Shown: positions 26,132 to 36,635, counted from the stretch's first letter. The stretch is DNA of 64,000 nt from Sphingobacterium sp. SYP-B4668 (GCF_027627455.1 NZ_CP115483.1:2790001-2854000), one strand, 5' to 3'. Notes: a model not told the origin generated them from the letters alone. Program-made: numbers and translations.

Positions 26132-26764
26132 TTAAAATTTATAGCCTGCACCAAGATAGCCTGTTCGGAACTGTTCTTTAAAATCCTTGGAACTATCATG
26201 ATCTTTTAAGCCGAATGAATACATCGCGTTCAATGAAAGTCTTTCTTTGATTATGTAACTCACCCCTATGTTTGCGCCGTAATCCAAGCGATCACTGAAT
26301 TTATCGAATTCTAATTTTACGTTTTCTCCGGTCTCCACATCCCGCATGCGTCCTCCAACCAGCAGCGACGCATATGGACCGGCGGTCACCGCAATCCTAT
26401 CATTGCCCAGCGCAAAGGTAAATTTGGCATTTAGAGGCACATCCAGCCAGTGAGTCCTTATTTTCATTTTCCCATGCGGACTGAATACATAGCCATCGTT
26501 AGTCCAATACGCATTGCCGTATTCGGATTTGAAGTTACTCAGGCGGTATCCCAAACCAGTCTGTATGCTAAACATGGGCGACAAGTTAAAATCCATCAAT
26601 CCACGAGCGTATGTACCTACACCAGCCTCTGCGTCGTTCAAGGTACGTTTTATGTCCGAAATTACGGTTCCAGCTTGAACCTCATAGCTTACTTTCCTTT
26701 CTTGTGCGTAGCTCACTTTTACGAAGGACAAAGCAGTCAATAAAAATGTAATTTTTCTATTCAT
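26132..26764 (-). CDS. Outer-membrane beta-barrel protein (PorT-like fold)
   Basis: Protein of 210 residues with a signal peptide (cleavage near SYAQ, about residue 20). Alternating-hydrophobicity strands follow, with IQTGLGYRLSNFK, HWLDVPLNAKFTFAL and a final GYLGAGYKF ending in Phe, the usual signature for outer-membrane barrels. Specific function unknown. It stands alone with 200 bases of AT-rich sequence upstream. Confidence 0.78.
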   Translation of the reverse strand: MNRKITFLLTALSFVKVSYAQERKVSYEVQAGTVISDIKRTLNDAEAGVGTYARGLMDFNLSPMFSIQTGLGYRLSNFKSEYGNAYWTNDGYVFSPHGKMKIRTHWLDVPLNAKFTFALGNDRIAVTAGPYASLLVGGRMRDVETGENVKLEFDKFSDRLDYGANIGVSYIIKERLSLNAMYSFGLKDHDSSKDFKEQFRTGYLGAGYKF

Positions 26765-26969
26765 AGTATATATATTAATTTCATCTAAACTATGTAGAAA
26801 AACTCAACAGAATACTTAACATGTTGTTAAATAACACATTTTAACAACCATTCACTCCTCTTACATGTGTGTAGGGTCCTTCTTTGGAGGCTCATCGTAC
26901 ATGTCATACTGAATTTGAAATCTTATACTTATTGGGAGCGCTTCCCCGCTTAGAATAGGATGGGTCGTT

Positions 26970-27233
26970 TTATAAACACTTGAGGTCGTCATCTATTTCC
27001 GTTAGCATATTGTAGATAGCGGCTAGGGCCTCTTCTCCGAAGTCCGCGCCACCGATTTGTGCCCATTGCTGGTCTTCGTCCCGTTCAAATGAAAATGTGC
27101 GTACCCTATCTTTTGAGAACAGGATATAGCTATAGCCTCCCCCGTCGCTTGGACATACCTGTATCGTGACCGCGCGAATAGTCTTTCGGTAGGTCAGCAT
27201 GGCTGTCATCATAAAATTTTCGGAGTCCTTCAT
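26970..27233 (-). CDS. Small hypothetical protein
   Basis: Protein of 87 residues, soluble, with no signal. It looks like a small alpha/beta domain: strands IRAVTIQVCPSDGGGYSYILF and VRTFSFERDE, then a C-terminal helix EEALAAIYNMLTEIDDDLKCL. I do not recognise it. It diverges from the next small gene, 171 bases away. Confidence 0.5.
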   Translation of the reverse strand: MKDSENFMMTAMLTYRKTIRAVTIQVCPSDGGGYSYILFSKDRVRTFSFERDEDQQWAQIGGADFGEEALAAIYNMLTEIDDDLKCL

Positions 27234-27392
27234 CTATCGCAGCATTTGAAATCGTGATCGCGCAAAGCCCCTCTCCCCATAGTCTCCTTCATTTTTTTGG
27301 ATACCATAGGCCCATCCACAATCACCTTATCCGCAAAAATACTAAATTAATTAGCATATATAAAATATCCTGTTTTTATTTCATACAAATGC

Positions 27393-27400
27393 TACCTTTG
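27393..27400 (+). promoter_or_regulatory. Candidate -7 element
   Basis: TACCTTTG lies only 4 bases before the ATG of the following 67-residue gene, so a transcript would be leaderless or start inside the gene if the usual spacing holds. Confidence 0.4.
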
Positions 27401-27404
27401 CAAC

Positions 27405-27608
27405 ATGACATTAGACGAGCTCAAACAATTTTTTCAAGCCCAAGATCTTCCTTCAGAATTGCAGATCGGTCCCGATATGGTCGTTACAGAAGTCGATCAA
27501 TTTCTCCGTATTTCTTTCTTGGTTGCGGAGGCCTGGACTAGAGATTTGGAAAAATGTCCCGAGTACCTCCGCCTGATCAAGTTCAAGCAAGCGTTGGAAG
27601 CTCGCTAA
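27405..27608 (+). CDS. Small DUF6965-like protein
   Basis: Protein of 67 residues (MTLDELKQFFQAQDLP...). The pattern of an N-terminal LxELKxFF helix, a LQIGPDMVV segment and a C-terminal AEAWTRDLEKCPEYLRL resembles short Bacteroidetes proteins of the DUF6965 type, from memory and not verified. Function unknown. A -7 box sits immediately upstream and a hairpin follows about 55 bases after the stop. Confidence 0.6.
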   Translation: MTLDELKQFFQAQDLPSELQIGPDMVVTEVDQFLRISFLVAEAWTRDLEKCPEYLRLIKFKQALEAR

Positions 27609-27661
27609 GCTAGCATACACTTCCACACCCCTCTAGCTGTCTACGATTCGACCATAAATAC

Positions 27662-27688
27662 AAAACCATCCGCTGCAAACGGATGGTT
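27662..27688 (-). terminator. Terminator hairpin after the DEAD-box helicase gene
   Basis: A 9-bp stem (27664-27672 and 27680-27688) followed on the minus strand by four T residues. It lies about 30 bases after the helicase stop and may also end the short plus-strand gene. Confidence 0.6.
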
Positions 27689-27716
27689 GATGTATAGGTT
27701 ATAATAAAAACAGAAT

Positions 27717-28952
27717 CTACTTTTCGACCTTAGGTGCACCCGCACCGGCCGGTTTTCTAAAATTCTTCTTTTTTCTATTGATTTTCTTCTTTTGTGGTTT
27801 CCGTTTAGGATCATAGATAGGTCCCTCTGAGAATCCAGCTGGTAGCGGTACTTTTTCGATCTCCGAACCAATCAAATCTTCGATATTACCGAAACGGAAT
27901 TGATCCTTTGTATTGATAAACGTTATTGCGGTGCCTGTTGTCGCTGCTCTCGCAGTACGCCCTACCCGGTGTATATAATCCTCCGGATCCGGTGGCACGT
28001 CATAATTGATGACCAGACTTATGCCCACCACGTCTATACCACGAGATATTACATCCGTACCTACTAATACATTAATGCGCTTCGCCTTAAATCGATTCAT
28101 GATATCTTCCCGTTGGGCCTGCTCCAGGTCCGAGTGGAAAGCCTCTATGGCAATCCCCTTCTTTGACAGTTCGATTGCTAGTCGCTTGACGATTTCCTTC
28201 TTAGAGGCAAAAATAATAACGCTCGAATACGCTTCGTCGCTCAGTATGTTTTTGATCAACTCGCCCTTCTGCTCGTCATACACCAAGTACGCCTGTTGCT
28301 TGATACCATCAGAAGGCTTAGATAGTGCAATGTTGATTTCCGTTGGATCATGTAATATCTTCTTGGCCAATGCCCTTATCTTAAAAGGCATCGTTGCTGA
28401 AAAAAGCAAGTTTTGTCGTTTCTCGGGCAAGTAGCTGATGATACGGATAATATCTTCATAAAATCCCATATCCAACATGCGATCGGCCTCATCCAATATC
28501 AGATGTTGCAATTTAGAAAAGTTCGCCTTTCCAGATGATAAGTGCGCAATCAGTCGACCAGGTGTGGCCACAATAATATTGACCCCTTCCCTGATGGATC
28601 TTTTCTGCTGTTCGTAGTCCATACCGTCGCCACCGCCGTACACGGCAATAGAAGTCGCTCCGGTAAAATAGGCCAAGCCCATGATCTGTTGATCTATCTG
28701 CAAGGCCAATTCACGTGTAGGCGAAAGGATAATCGTGTTGATATGATCCGACGGCTCTACTGCAATCTTATGTAGAATAGGTAATAAGTAGGACGCTGTT
28801 TTACCTGTACCAGTCTGTGCACAAGCAATGAGATCTTTTTGTTGAAGGATAACAGGTATGGCCTGTTGTTGTATGGGGGTAGCCTCGAGGTATCCCATGC
28901 TGTCCAACCCCTCCTCCAATAAAGGGGCAAAACCGAATTCAGTGAATTTCAA
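27717..28952 (-). CDS. DEAD-box ATP-dependent RNA helicase (RhlE-like)
   Basis: Unwinds RNA duplexes. It has 411 residues. Motifs: Q motif near PIQQQAIP (26-33), Walker A AQTGTGKT (45-52), DEAD (154-157), SAT (185-187) and the C-terminal HRVGRTAR. The tail after residue 380 is short and rich in Lys/Arg (RKPQKKKINRKKKNFRK), as in many RhlE-type enzymes where it binds RNA. Role in ribosome assembly or cold adaptation is general family knowledge. Monocistronic. Confidence 0.93.
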   Translation of the reverse strand: MKFTEFGFAPLLEEGLDSMGYLEATPIQQQAIPVILQQKDLIACAQTGTGKTASYLLPILHKIAVEPSDHINTIILSPTRELALQIDQQIMGLAYFTGATSIAVYGGGDGMDYEQQKRSIREGVNIIVATPGRLIAHLSSGKANFSKLQHLILDEADRMLDMGFYEDIIRIISYLPEKRQNLLFSATMPFKIRALAKKILHDPTEINIALSKPSDGIKQQAYLVYDEQKGELIKNILSDEAYSSVIIFASKKEIVKRLAIELSKKGIAIEAFHSDLEQAQREDIMNRFKAKRINVLVGTDVISRGIDVVGISLVINYDVPPDPEDYIHRVGRTARAATTGTAITFINTKDQFRFGNIEDLIGSEIEKVPLPAGFSEGPIYDPKRKPQKKKINRKKKNFRKPAGAGAPKVEK

Positions 28953-29166
28953 TGTTATATGTTATCGTTATTTTGTAAAAACGCCATAATGTAAGATTTT
29001 TTTTCTAGACGACATAATGCTTGCCCTAATAGTTTGTCCAACATTTCCCTGTCTTTCTAATTTTCAGACAGATACAATTGTTCACCCATGCCCTTCTGCA
29101 CAAGCCTATGCAACAGCTATTAGGCTCGGTCTATCTCCAGCATTTTGACTATTTGCAGACTAATCA

Positions 29167-30429
29167 TTACATTTTTTCAATAATCTTATCTGCAAATTCG
29201 CTCGTTTTGACCAAGGTTGCATCCGTCATCAGGTTGTAGAAATCTATGGTGACCGTTTTGTCTTTTATCGTTTGCGACAATCCCTTTACAATCGCTTCTG
29301 CAGCTTCGTGCCATCCCAGATACTCGAACATCATCACGCCACTCAAAATAACCGACGAAGGGTTCATACTATCTGTATTGGCAAAGCGTGGTGCCGTACC
29401 ATGTGTCGCCTCAAAGACCGCATGCCCCGTCTTATAGTTGATGTTGGCGCCAGGAGCTATCCCTATTCCACCTACTATAGCCGCTAGTGCATCCGAAATA
29501 TAGTCCCCATTGAGGTTCAGCGTTGCCACGACAGAATAGTCCCTTGGGTTCAAGAGTATTTGCTGTAAAAAATTATCAGCAATGACATCTTTGATTATTA
29601 TTTTTCCAACAGCTTCTGCCGCCTTTTGCTCATCGTTGGCCGCTTGATCGCCTTTCGCTTCTTTCGTGCGTTCCCATTGTCCCCAAGTATACGTTTTATC
29701 GGCATACTCCGACTCCGCCACCTCATATCCCCAATTTTTAAAAGCTCCCTCCGTATATTTCATGATGTTACCCTTATGCACGATTGCAACAGATTTTCGC
29801 CCTTGCTCGATTGCAAAATCGATAGCCGCTCTAATCAAGCGCTTCGATCCTTCCTCTGACACCATTTTGATGCCCACACCCGTCGTATTCGAATAATTGT
29901 AATCCACATGGAGCGTATCCTGCAAAAAAGCCTGGATCTTGTCCGCATCGGCAGAGCCTGCAGCAAATTCTATCCCTGCATAAATATCTTCCGTATTCTC
30001 TCTAAAGATTACCATATCCACATACTCGGGATGCTTCACAGGTGAAGGCACCCCTTCGTACCATTTGGTAGGTCGTTGGCATACGTACAAGTCCAAGTCC
30101 TTCCGGAGTGCCACATTCAGTGAGCGAATACCCCCTCCTACTGGAGTGGTCAATGGGCCTTTGATCCCCACCAAATACTCCCGAAGGGTGTCCAAGGTGC
30201 TTTGCGGCAGCCATTCCCCCGTTGCTTGAAAAGCCTTTTCGCCAGCCAAGACTTCCTTCCACACCACCTTTCGGCTTCCACCGTATGATTCGGCTACCGC
30301 TTTATCAAATACGCGCACTGCAGCATGCCAGATATCCGGTCCGATTCCATCCCCAATAATGAACGGGATTACAGGTTGATTCGGGACAATTAATTGACCA
30401 TTTGGGTCTTTCGATATTTTTGCATCCAT
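29167..30429 (-). CDS. icd: NADP-dependent isocitrate dehydrogenase
   Basis: Oxidises isocitrate to 2-oxoglutarate in the citric acid cycle. It has 420 residues, like the E. coli-type dimeric enzyme. Motifs include [14 protein letters not shown] at the N-terminus, [13 protein letters not shown] in the substrate region, and [23 protein letters not shown] plus GTAPRFA in the cofactor region. It lies 12 bases downstream of the antiporter gene and probably is transcribed with it. Confidence 0.95.
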   Translation of the reverse strand: MDAKISKDPNGQLIVPNQPVIPFIIGDGIGPDIWHAAVRVFDKAVAESYGGSRKVVWKEVLAGEKAFQATGEWLPQSTLDTLREYLVGIKGPLTTPVGGGIRSLNVALRKDLDLYVCQRPTKWYEGVPSPVKHPEYVDMVIFRENTEDIYAGIEFAAGSADADKIQAFLQDTLHVDYNYSNTTGVGIKMVSEEGSKRLIRAAIDFAIEQGRKSVAIVHKGNIMKYTEGAFKNWGYEVAESEYADKTYTWGQWERTKEAKGDQAANDEQKAAEAVGKIIIKDVIADNFLQQILLNPRDYSVVATLNLNGDYISDALAAIVGGIGIAPGANINYKTGHAVFEATHGTAPRFANTDSMNPSSVILSGVMMFEYLGWHEAAEAIVKGLSQTIKDKTVTIDFYNLMTDATLVKTSEFADKIIEKM

Positions 30430-30441
30430 CTGTTTCCGATT

Positions 30442-32574
30442 TTATGATTTGTCTTTACTGAACATATTGCCAATCTCCTTGCTGATCTTGCGAAATATTG
30501 GAGCAGGGTTCATGTCCTCGTAGTCATCTATATGCTGGTTGGGTAAGCGGCTCGGGAAAATCAGGATCAGATTCTGTTCTTTAAAGAATCTTCCTATCCG
30601 CTTCGCAAGCCCATCCAGTGAGTCGCGATAGGATACCTCTCCCGAGCGCGAAGACACAAAAGCCAGCAATGAACTCTCATCCGTAAACGATGATAATCCA
30701 TATACATTGTCCCAATCTTCATAATTCTCAAATATACTAGGTACACTACTAGATACTTCCTGTAGATATTTCTCCAATGCCAATTGGGTGTGCGCATTGC
30801 AGACAAATTTTAAGGAAATCGAGAGCTCCTGTGCAAGCTTCAGCATCTTTTCCATCCAATACTCAAATCCCAATTCGGATTCCGCCAGTGGCGGCACGAA
30901 GCAGATGATGGATTTATGCGAAACAAACGGTTTGTCAAATCGACACATGAATAGATTGGCATCCGTTCGATTGAGGATACTTTCTGTTTTCTCACCGACG
31001 ATTTTCTCGATGAATCCACTTTCTTGTGGCCACCCCAGTATCAGGCAGTCGGCCATGATGTCACGTGCAGACGTGCTGATTCCCGATGCGATATTGATAT
31101 CCACAGTAGTCATCACCGCCACTTCTGTTTCCGACCCCGAGGCATATTTTGCCGTATTGTCCAAGTTTTTGCGAGCAGTAGCCATATTCTGAGCCGCTTG
31201 CTGGTTGTCCGCGACTACCGACACGACATTGATGGGGTGTGGAGATTTCTTACTCTTGATCAGCGTTGCAAAATCAAGGATAGACTCCATATTATTAAGG
31301 TTGGCGATCGGGATCATCAGTTGTTCATCCTTTTCATTCACTTCCGAAAAGTGTTGCTCATCTTGATCCCCATCCATGATTACTTTCTTAGAAGCACTTT
31401 CTGTCGCCAGCGTAGAGATGATACAGGTCACCAATATCAACAAGATAGTGCCATTCAAGACGCTATCATCGATCAAGCCATTCCGGTGCCCCACCATGAT
31501 TACCGCTAGCGTTGCGGCAGCATGTGCACTGCTCAAGCCAAATATCACATTTCGTTGCGCTTTCGTGTATTTGAAGAATATCTGCGTGATCCATGCTGCT
31601 AGGTATTTACCTACTACAGCTACCACGGTGAGTGTACAAGCCACGATCAATGCGGTAGGTCCATGTGTCAGTACGCTCACATCCACGATCATCCCCACAC
31701 TTATCAAGAAAAAAGGAATGAAAATAGAGTTGCCAATGAATTCAATACGATTCATCAATGCCGAAGAATGCGGAATAAGCTTATTCAAGGCTAGACCAGC
31801 TACGAACGCTCCGATGATCGGTTCCAGTCCTGCAATTTCAGCAAGGAATGCAGCAAAGAAAACCACCGCCAATACAAAGATATAATTAGCGGTCTTTTCG
31901 CTCTCCACCTTCTCGAAAAACCATTTCGCGATCCGAGGAATGATGCCAAACATGATAAATAGAAATATGGTGAACGACACCCCAAGGGTCACCCAAAATT
32001 CATTATTGATAGAGCCTTGTGTTGCACCCGAAATAACGGCGAGTATAATCAACACAGCAGTATCCGTGAGGATAGTACCTCCGATAGTGATCGCCACCGC
32101 TTCATTCTTAGAGATACCATAGCTGTTTACGATCGGGTACGAAACTAGTGTATGCGTGGCAAACATGCTGGCGATCAATAGGCTGGGCAGAAAATCGTAG
32201 CCCAAAGCGTAGTAACATACCGGAAATCCAATGGTGATGGGTATGATAAAGGTGAAAAAACCAAACCAGATGCTCTTATGCTTTGTTTTCTTAAACTCAT
32301 TCATATCCAGCTCCAAACCAGCAATAAACATGATATAGAGCAATCCAATAGTGGAGAATAGGTCGACAGCCGAATTCTTTTCGAGCCAATTAAGACCGTG
32401 AGGTCCGATCACCACACCTGACATAATTAGGCCAATGATACCCGGGATTCGGATTTTGCGCAACAGGATTGGGGAGAGTAAGATAATAAAGAGGACAAGG
32501 GCAAAAATAAGTACAGGACTCTTTAAAGGTGCCTCAAAAGCGTGCTGTATGTGGTCTAGTGCATTTTTATTCAT
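30442..32574 (-). CDS. Cation:proton antiporter (CPA2/KefB-type) with cytoplasmic C-terminal domain
   Basis: Inner-membrane Na+ or K+/H+ antiporter of 710 residues. Residues of about 20-400 hold roughly twelve membrane segments with family motifs such as PGIIGLIMSGVVIGPHGL (44-61), the MFIAGLELDMNEF block and GAFVAGLALNKLIP. The last 300 residues form a soluble region that resembles tandem UspA-like domains, which may sense nucleotides or redox state (inference). A -7-type box TAACTTTG at 32685-32692 on this strand is a possible promoter. icd follows by 12 bases. Confidence 0.9.
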   Translation of the reverse strand: MNKNALDHIQHAFEAPLKSPVLIFALVLFIILLSPILLRKIRIPGIIGLIMSGVVIGPHGLNWLEKNSAVDLFSTIGLLYIMFIAGLELDMNEFKKTKHKSIWFGFFTFIIPITIGFPVCYYALGYDFLPSLLIASMFATHTLVSYPIVNSYGISKNEAVAITIGGTILTDTAVLIILAVISGATQGSINNEFWVTLGVSFTIFLFIMFGIIPRIAKWFFEKVESEKTANYIFVLAVVFFAAFLAEIAGLEPIIGAFVAGLALNKLIPHSSALMNRIEFIGNSIFIPFFLISVGMIVDVSVLTHGPTALIVACTLTVVAVVGKYLAAWITQIFFKYTKAQRNVIFGLSSAHAAATLAVIMVGHRNGLIDDSVLNGTILLILVTCIISTLATESASKKVIMDGDQDEQHFSEVNEKDEQLMIPIANLNNMESILDFATLIKSKKSPHPINVVSVVADNQQAAQNMATARKNLDNTAKYASGSETEVAVMTTVDINIASGISTSARDIMADCLILGWPQESGFIEKIVGEKTESILNRTDANLFMCRFDKPFVSHKSIICFVPPLAESELGFEYWMEKMLKLAQELSISLKFVCNAHTQLALEKYLQEVSSSVPSIFENYEDWDNVYGLSSFTDESSLLAFVSSRSGEVSYRDSLDGLAKRIGRFFKEQNLILIFPSRLPNQHIDDYEDMNPAPIFRKISKEIGNMFSKDKS

Positions 32575-32919
32575 ATATGTGTATTTGTCTTTTTAGGACC
32601 GTTAACTTTTCCCAACATAAGGGGATCGACTATCCAAAACCAAGTTTTAACGAGCACATAACCATTATGTTTACCGATGCTAGTCAAAGTTATGCTACAT
32701 GGATCCGTCATAAAATATGTATTACCTGACTAGTGTTAATACACGGATATTGGATTAATTGTTTCAAACTTATTGAAAGTTGCTTTTATATGCAAGTATA
32801 TGTAGATTCGACATAAAAAAAGCATATTAACCTTTATTTGACATTCCATACAGTTAGTTCCAGTCTAAAGTCTGCCAAATTAGGGAAGAATGGAGCCCAC
32901 CCCTACCTCAATCCGGCAA
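32575..32919. other. Gene-free stretch upstream of the antiporter
   Basis: AT-rich gap of 345 bases between two minus-strand genes. It contains a minus-strand TAnnTTTG box (TAACTTTG, 32685-32692) about 110 bases before the antiporter start. I see no RNA gene, repeat or convincing small gene. Confidence 0.55.
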
Positions 32920-34140
32920 CTATTTGAATTGTATGGCTTTAATCGGGCTTATTTTGGTGATGAGCATAGAGGGCACCATCAACGATATCACGGCGATAAT
33001 CACCAGGGCCAGGTTCAGTCCTGCCACGTCATACCAGAATACCTTGACCGGCACATATGAAATATAGTACATGCTCTCGTCCAATTTGAAGAAGTGCGTA
33101 TATTTCTGGAAGTGATAGACCGATAGCGCCAAGATATTGCCGATAAACAGCCCTAAGCCGATGATATATAGCGCGTTGAACATAAATACCTTCTTGATCC
33201 CGCGATTATTAAAGCCCAAAGCCTTCAAAATGCCGATCATGGATGTCCGTTCCAGTATATTGATCAACAGCGAAGACACCATATTGATGACCGCTACAAT
33301 AACCATCAGCACAAAGATGATGTTGGCATTCATATCCAGCATACCGAGCCATTCGAATATATCGGGCATACGCTCCACGATGCTTTGCGCGTTGAGGTCA
33401 ATAGGCAATGCATCGTTAACATGCTCCGTCGAAGGGATCAATTGCCCGAAGTCTTTCACCCTTATCTCATAGCCCCCCGCATCATTGGGACCCAAATTAT
33501 TGAGTCGTCGAATCATGGACAATGCGCCCACCACATAGACTTTGTCCAATTCCTGCGATCCTGTACTGAAGACCCCTTTGACCACGAATTTACGTTTACG
33601 AACGGGTTCTTGTATAAAATACATGATAAAGTCGTCTCCCGTCTTTAGTTTCATCCGCTTGGCAAAATACGAGGAAATCAAAATTGGATTTTCGGAGCCT
33701 TCCTGATTTGTAAAGTCAATCGTATCGCCCTCCACGATAGTCTTAGAAAGGTACAATTGATTATAAGTAGCGTCTATCCCCTTCATCAAGACACCTTCCA
33801 CTTCGCCGTTTACATTCATAATACCCGCCTTCGTTGCAAAAGGATAGATAGACTGTATATTGGGGAGGGATTTTATTTTTTCGATACGATCGGCAGAGAG
33901 TGACATCGGTGTATTCTCGTACGAATTGTTGAGATCTTGCTTGGTGACGAGCACATCGCCAAAAAAGCCCCTTTGTTTTTCCGTGATTTCTTCTTTGAAT
34001 CCTCTCAACACCGCTACGGAGAGTATCATTGCTGCGATAGCCAGTACTATTGCACTCACAGTGACGCGTACAATAAGCTTTGAAAAGGTTCGCTTTCCTA
34101 AAAAAGTAATTCGTCTAGCAAGGAAGTAAGGAAAATTCAA
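32920..34140 (-). CDS. FtsX/LolE-family ABC transporter permease
   Basis: Inner-membrane protein of 406 residues. It has one N-terminal membrane segment (about 24-46), a large periplasmic domain, and three more membrane segments near residues 270-400, the MacB/LolC/LolE topology. The segment ILERTSMIGILKALGF and the ending ITKISPIKAIQFK are typical of LolE-type permeases. Probable function is lipoprotein release or another export process, with an ATPase encoded elsewhere. It diverges from fmt. Confidence 0.85.
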   Translation of the reverse strand: MNFPYFLARRITFLGKRTFSKLIVRVTVSAIVLAIAAMILSVAVLRGFKEEITEKQRGFFGDVLVTKQDLNNSYENTPMSLSADRIEKIKSLPNIQSIYPFATKAGIMNVNGEVEGVLMKGIDATYNQLYLSKTIVEGDTIDFTNQEGSENPILISSYFAKRMKLKTGDDFIMYFIQEPVRKRKFVVKGVFSTGSQELDKVYVVGALSMIRRLNNLGPNDAGGYEIRVKDFGQLIPSTEHVNDALPIDLNAQSIVERMPDIFEWLGMLDMNANIIFVLMVIVAVINMVSSLLINILERTSMIGILKALGFNNRGIKKVFMFNALYIIGLGLFIGNILALSVYHFQKYTHFFKLDESMYYISYVPVKVFWYDVAGLNLALVIIAVISLMVPSMLITKISPIKAIQFK

Positions 34141-34159
34141 GCCTGATTAATATAATTTG

Positions 34160-34167
34160 TACCTTCG
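34160..34167 (+). promoter_or_regulatory. Candidate -7 element of fmt
   Basis: TACCTTCG, a one-mismatch form of TAnnTTTG, 65 bases before the fmt ATG in the 92-base divergent gap. Confidence 0.35.
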
Positions 34168-34232
34168 CAAAGGTAATCATTTTTGTCAATCGACATAGAA
34201 AGAGATTTTTTAACATAATATCGTTTTAATTT

Positions 34233-35162
34233 ATGCGCATTATATTCATGGGCACCCCTGACTTTGCAGTCGCATCCCTCCAGGCGTTGATAGCCGCCGG
34301 TGAGCAAGTGGTAGCTGTCGTAACTGTACCCGACAAGCCTGCCGGCAGAGGTCAGAAGCTTCACCAATCTGCCGTAAAGCAATTTGCAGTAGCCAATGGT
34401 ATCCCTGTCCTGCAACCCGTCAAGCTAAGGGATCCCGATTTCTTGGATGCACTACGAGGTTTTCAGGCAGACCTGCAGGTAGTCGTAGCTTTCAGGATGC
34501 TCCCCGAGGTCGTATGGAGCATGCCGCCACTCGGGACTATCAATGTCCATGGGTCACTCCTTCCACAATATAGAGGTGCAGCTCCGATCAATCACGCCAT
34601 CATCAATGGCGAGCAAAAGACCGGCGTCACCACTTTCCTGCTGCAACACGAGATCGATACGGGCCATATCCTGTTTAAAGGCGAAGTACCCATTGAAGAA
34701 TACGATACCGCTGGCATTATCCACGATAAGCTCATGCACAAAGGAGCCGAAGTGTTGTTGAAGACCGTCGATGCCATTCGTGCAGGCGACATACGCCCCA
34801 TCCCACAAGATACGATAGTAGAAGCTACCGAATTGAAGCATGCGCCTAAGATTTTTAAAGAAGATTGCGCTATCAATTGGGATGCTCCCGTAGCACACAT
34901 ATTTAATTTCATCAGAGGATTGAGTCCTTACCCCGCTGCCTATACCTACCTGGAAGGCAAAGTGTTAAAAATATACGAGACAGATAAAGAGGTGACAACT
35001 CCCACAATAGGTGTTGGACAGGTGGATACAGACGGGAAGACCTACCTTAAATTTGCTGCACAAGACGGGTATATCCAGGTCAAGACCCTTCAGATCGAGG
35101 GAAAAAAGCGGATGCAGGTGGACGAATTCTTAAGAGGATATCGATTCGGGGCCGACCAATAG
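34233..35162 (+). CDS. fmt: Methionyl-tRNA formyltransferase
   Basis: Formylates initiator methionyl-tRNA with 10-formyl-tetrahydrofolate. It has 309 residues. The catalytic region reads NVHGSLLPQYRGAAPIN (104-120), with H106 and a later Asp142 (HEIDTGH) as expected. The N-terminal IIFMGTPDFA motif and a C-terminal OB-like domain complete the protein. Single gene between an ABC permease and an HTH regulator gene. Confidence 0.96.
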   Translation: MRIIFMGTPDFAVASLQALIAAGEQVVAVVTVPDKPAGRGQKLHQSAVKQFAVANGIPVLQPVKLRDPDFLDALRGFQADLQVVVAFRMLPEVVWSMPPLGTINVHGSLLPQYRGAAPINHAIINGEQKTGVTTFLLQHEIDTGHILFKGEVPIEEYDTAGIIHDKLMHKGAEVLLKTVDAIRAGDIRPIPQDTIVEATELKHAPKIFKEDCAINWDAPVAHIFNFIRGLSPYPAAYTYLEGKVLKIYETDKEVTTPTIGVGQVDTDGKTYLKFAAQDGYIQVKTLQIEGKKRMQVDEFLRGYRFGADQ

Positions 35163-35175
35163 GTCCCTTTCTTCC

Positions 35176-35379
35176 CTACTCTACATACTCCAGTACATCG
35201 CCTGGCTGGCAGTCTAGGGCTTTGCATATCGCCGAAAGTGTCGTCAACCTTAATGCACGACACTTTTCATTCTTGATAATAGAGAGATTAGACAAGGTGA
35301 TGCCCACCTTCGCGCTAAGTTCATTGAGCGTCATTTTCTTTTCAGACATCAAGCGGTCCAAATGAATTATAATAGGCAT
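35176..35379 (-). CDS. Small Xre-family helix-turn-helix regulator
   Basis: DNA-binding protein of 67 residues consisting of little more than one HTH domain: MTLNELSAKVGITLSNLSIIKN is the helix-turn-helix and LSAICKALDCQPGDVLEY the closing helices. It resembles YozG-type cytoplasmic regulators. Targets unknown. It converges on fmt with a 13-base gap, and lies upstream of the 395-base rpoD leader region on the other strand. Confidence 0.85.
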   Translation of the reverse strand: MPIIIHLDRLMSEKKMTLNELSAKVGITLSNLSIIKNEKCRALRLTTLSAICKALDCQPGDVLEYVE

Positions 35380-35774
35380 AATGTAGGTTGTTTATAAGCG
35401 AATGATACATAAAATTCCCTTTTTTACTTTTTTTAAAACAATTATCATATTAAAAAGTTTTAGTGACAAGATTATTGAAATTTTGTCAGGTAGAGGGTTT
35501 CTTCATGTGTCAGTTTTTTAACAAATATTTAAGTATTTTTTAATTTATTGCTTATCAAGAGTTTAAGTGGTTCACCTAATTAGGATAAAGGCTATATCCT
35601 TTAAACACTCCTTGAATAAGCAATAATGGAACAGTTTTTGATAACACTTATCTACCTCACACAATGTCATAACTTATTAATAATGAGTGTATAATTTCTG
35701 TTATATACGCATTATTAGGCAAATTTTTTATATTTTTGCAAACATTTCAGCGAGAAAGGTATTTATAATATTCA
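35380..35774. other. AT-rich region upstream of rpoD
   Basis: A 395-base gap between the HTH gene and rpoD. It holds the rpoD -7 box at 35731-35738 and long AT tracts. No small gene or RNA element is recognised. The length suggests more than one promoter. Confidence 0.5.
35731..35738 (+). promoter_or_regulatory. Candidate -7 element of rpoD
   Basis: TATTTTTG matches TAnnTTTG and lies 36 bases before the rpoD ATG. The -33 region is AT-rich without a clear TTTG. Confidence 0.5.
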
Positions 35775-36635
35775 ATGAGACAGCTCAAAATTACACAATC
35801 GATTACCAATCGGGAATCACAATCATTAGACAAGTATCTCCACGAGATTGGTAAAGTAGACTTAATTACCGCAGAAGAAGAAGTCATCTTGGCGCAGCGC
35901 ATCCGCGAGGGCGACCAGGTAGCTTTGGAAAAATTGACGAAAACGAATTTAAGGTTCGTGGTTTCAGTTGCAAAACAGTATCAGAATCAAGGTTTGACTT
36001 TAGGTGATTTAATCAACGAAGGAAACCTAGGATTAATTAAAGCAGCAAAACGTTTTGACGAAACCAAAGGATTTAAATTTATTTCGTATGCTGTTTGGTG
36101 GATTCGTCAGTCGATTTTACAAGCCATTGCCGAACAATCGCGTATCGTACGTCTGCCCCTGAACCAAGTAGGATCTCTTAGTAAGATCAGTAAGGCATTT
36201 TCCAAATTGGAGCAGGAATACGAGCGTGAGCCATCTCCCGAAGAACTGGCTGACATCTTGGAAACAACTGTTGACAAGGTTTCAGACACCTTAAGCAATT
36301 CCGGAAGACATGTATCCATGGACGCACCTTTTGTGCAAGGGGAAGAAAATACCCTATTAGACGTTTTGGAAAATCATGATCCGGACACGGATAGTTCTTT
36401 GATTGATGAGTCATTATCTGAAGAGATCAAGCGATCGTTGGCAACATTGACCGAGAGAGAGCGCGAAATTATCGTGTTGTTCTTTGGTCTAGGCTCCAAT
36501 CATCAATTGTCATTGGAAGAAATCGGCGAAAAATTTAATTTAACTCGGGAGCGTGTTCGTCAAATCAAGGACAAAGCGCTACAACGCTTACGTCACACTT
36601 CTCGAAGCAAAATTTTGAAATCATATTTAGGTTAA
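35775..36635 (+). CDS. rpoD: Primary RNA polymerase sigma factor (RpoD/SigA)
   Basis: Housekeeping sigma factor of 286 residues, the short Bacteroidetes form lacking region 1.1. Region 1.2 is [19 protein letters not shown] (about 16-34). Region 2 runs through [17 protein letters not shown] and [13 protein letters not shown], which melts the -7 element. Region 3 follows, and region 4 contains [20 protein letters not shown], the helix-turn-helix for the -33 element. It explains the TAnnTTTG promoters seen across the window. A strong terminator follows. Confidence 0.97.
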   Translation: MRQLKITQSITNRESQSLDKYLHEIGKVDLITAEEEVILAQRIREGDQVALEKLTKTNLRFVVSVAKQYQNQGLTLGDLINEGNLGLIKAAKRFDETKGFKFISYAVWWIRQSILQAIAEQSRIVRLPLNQVGSLSKISKAFSKLEQEYEREPSPEELADILETTVDKVSDTLSNSGRHVSMDAPFVQGEENTLLDVLENHDPDTDSSLIDESLSEEIKRSLATLTEREREIIVLFFGLGSNHQLSLEEIGEKFNLTRERVRQIKDKALQRLRHTSRSKILKSYLG

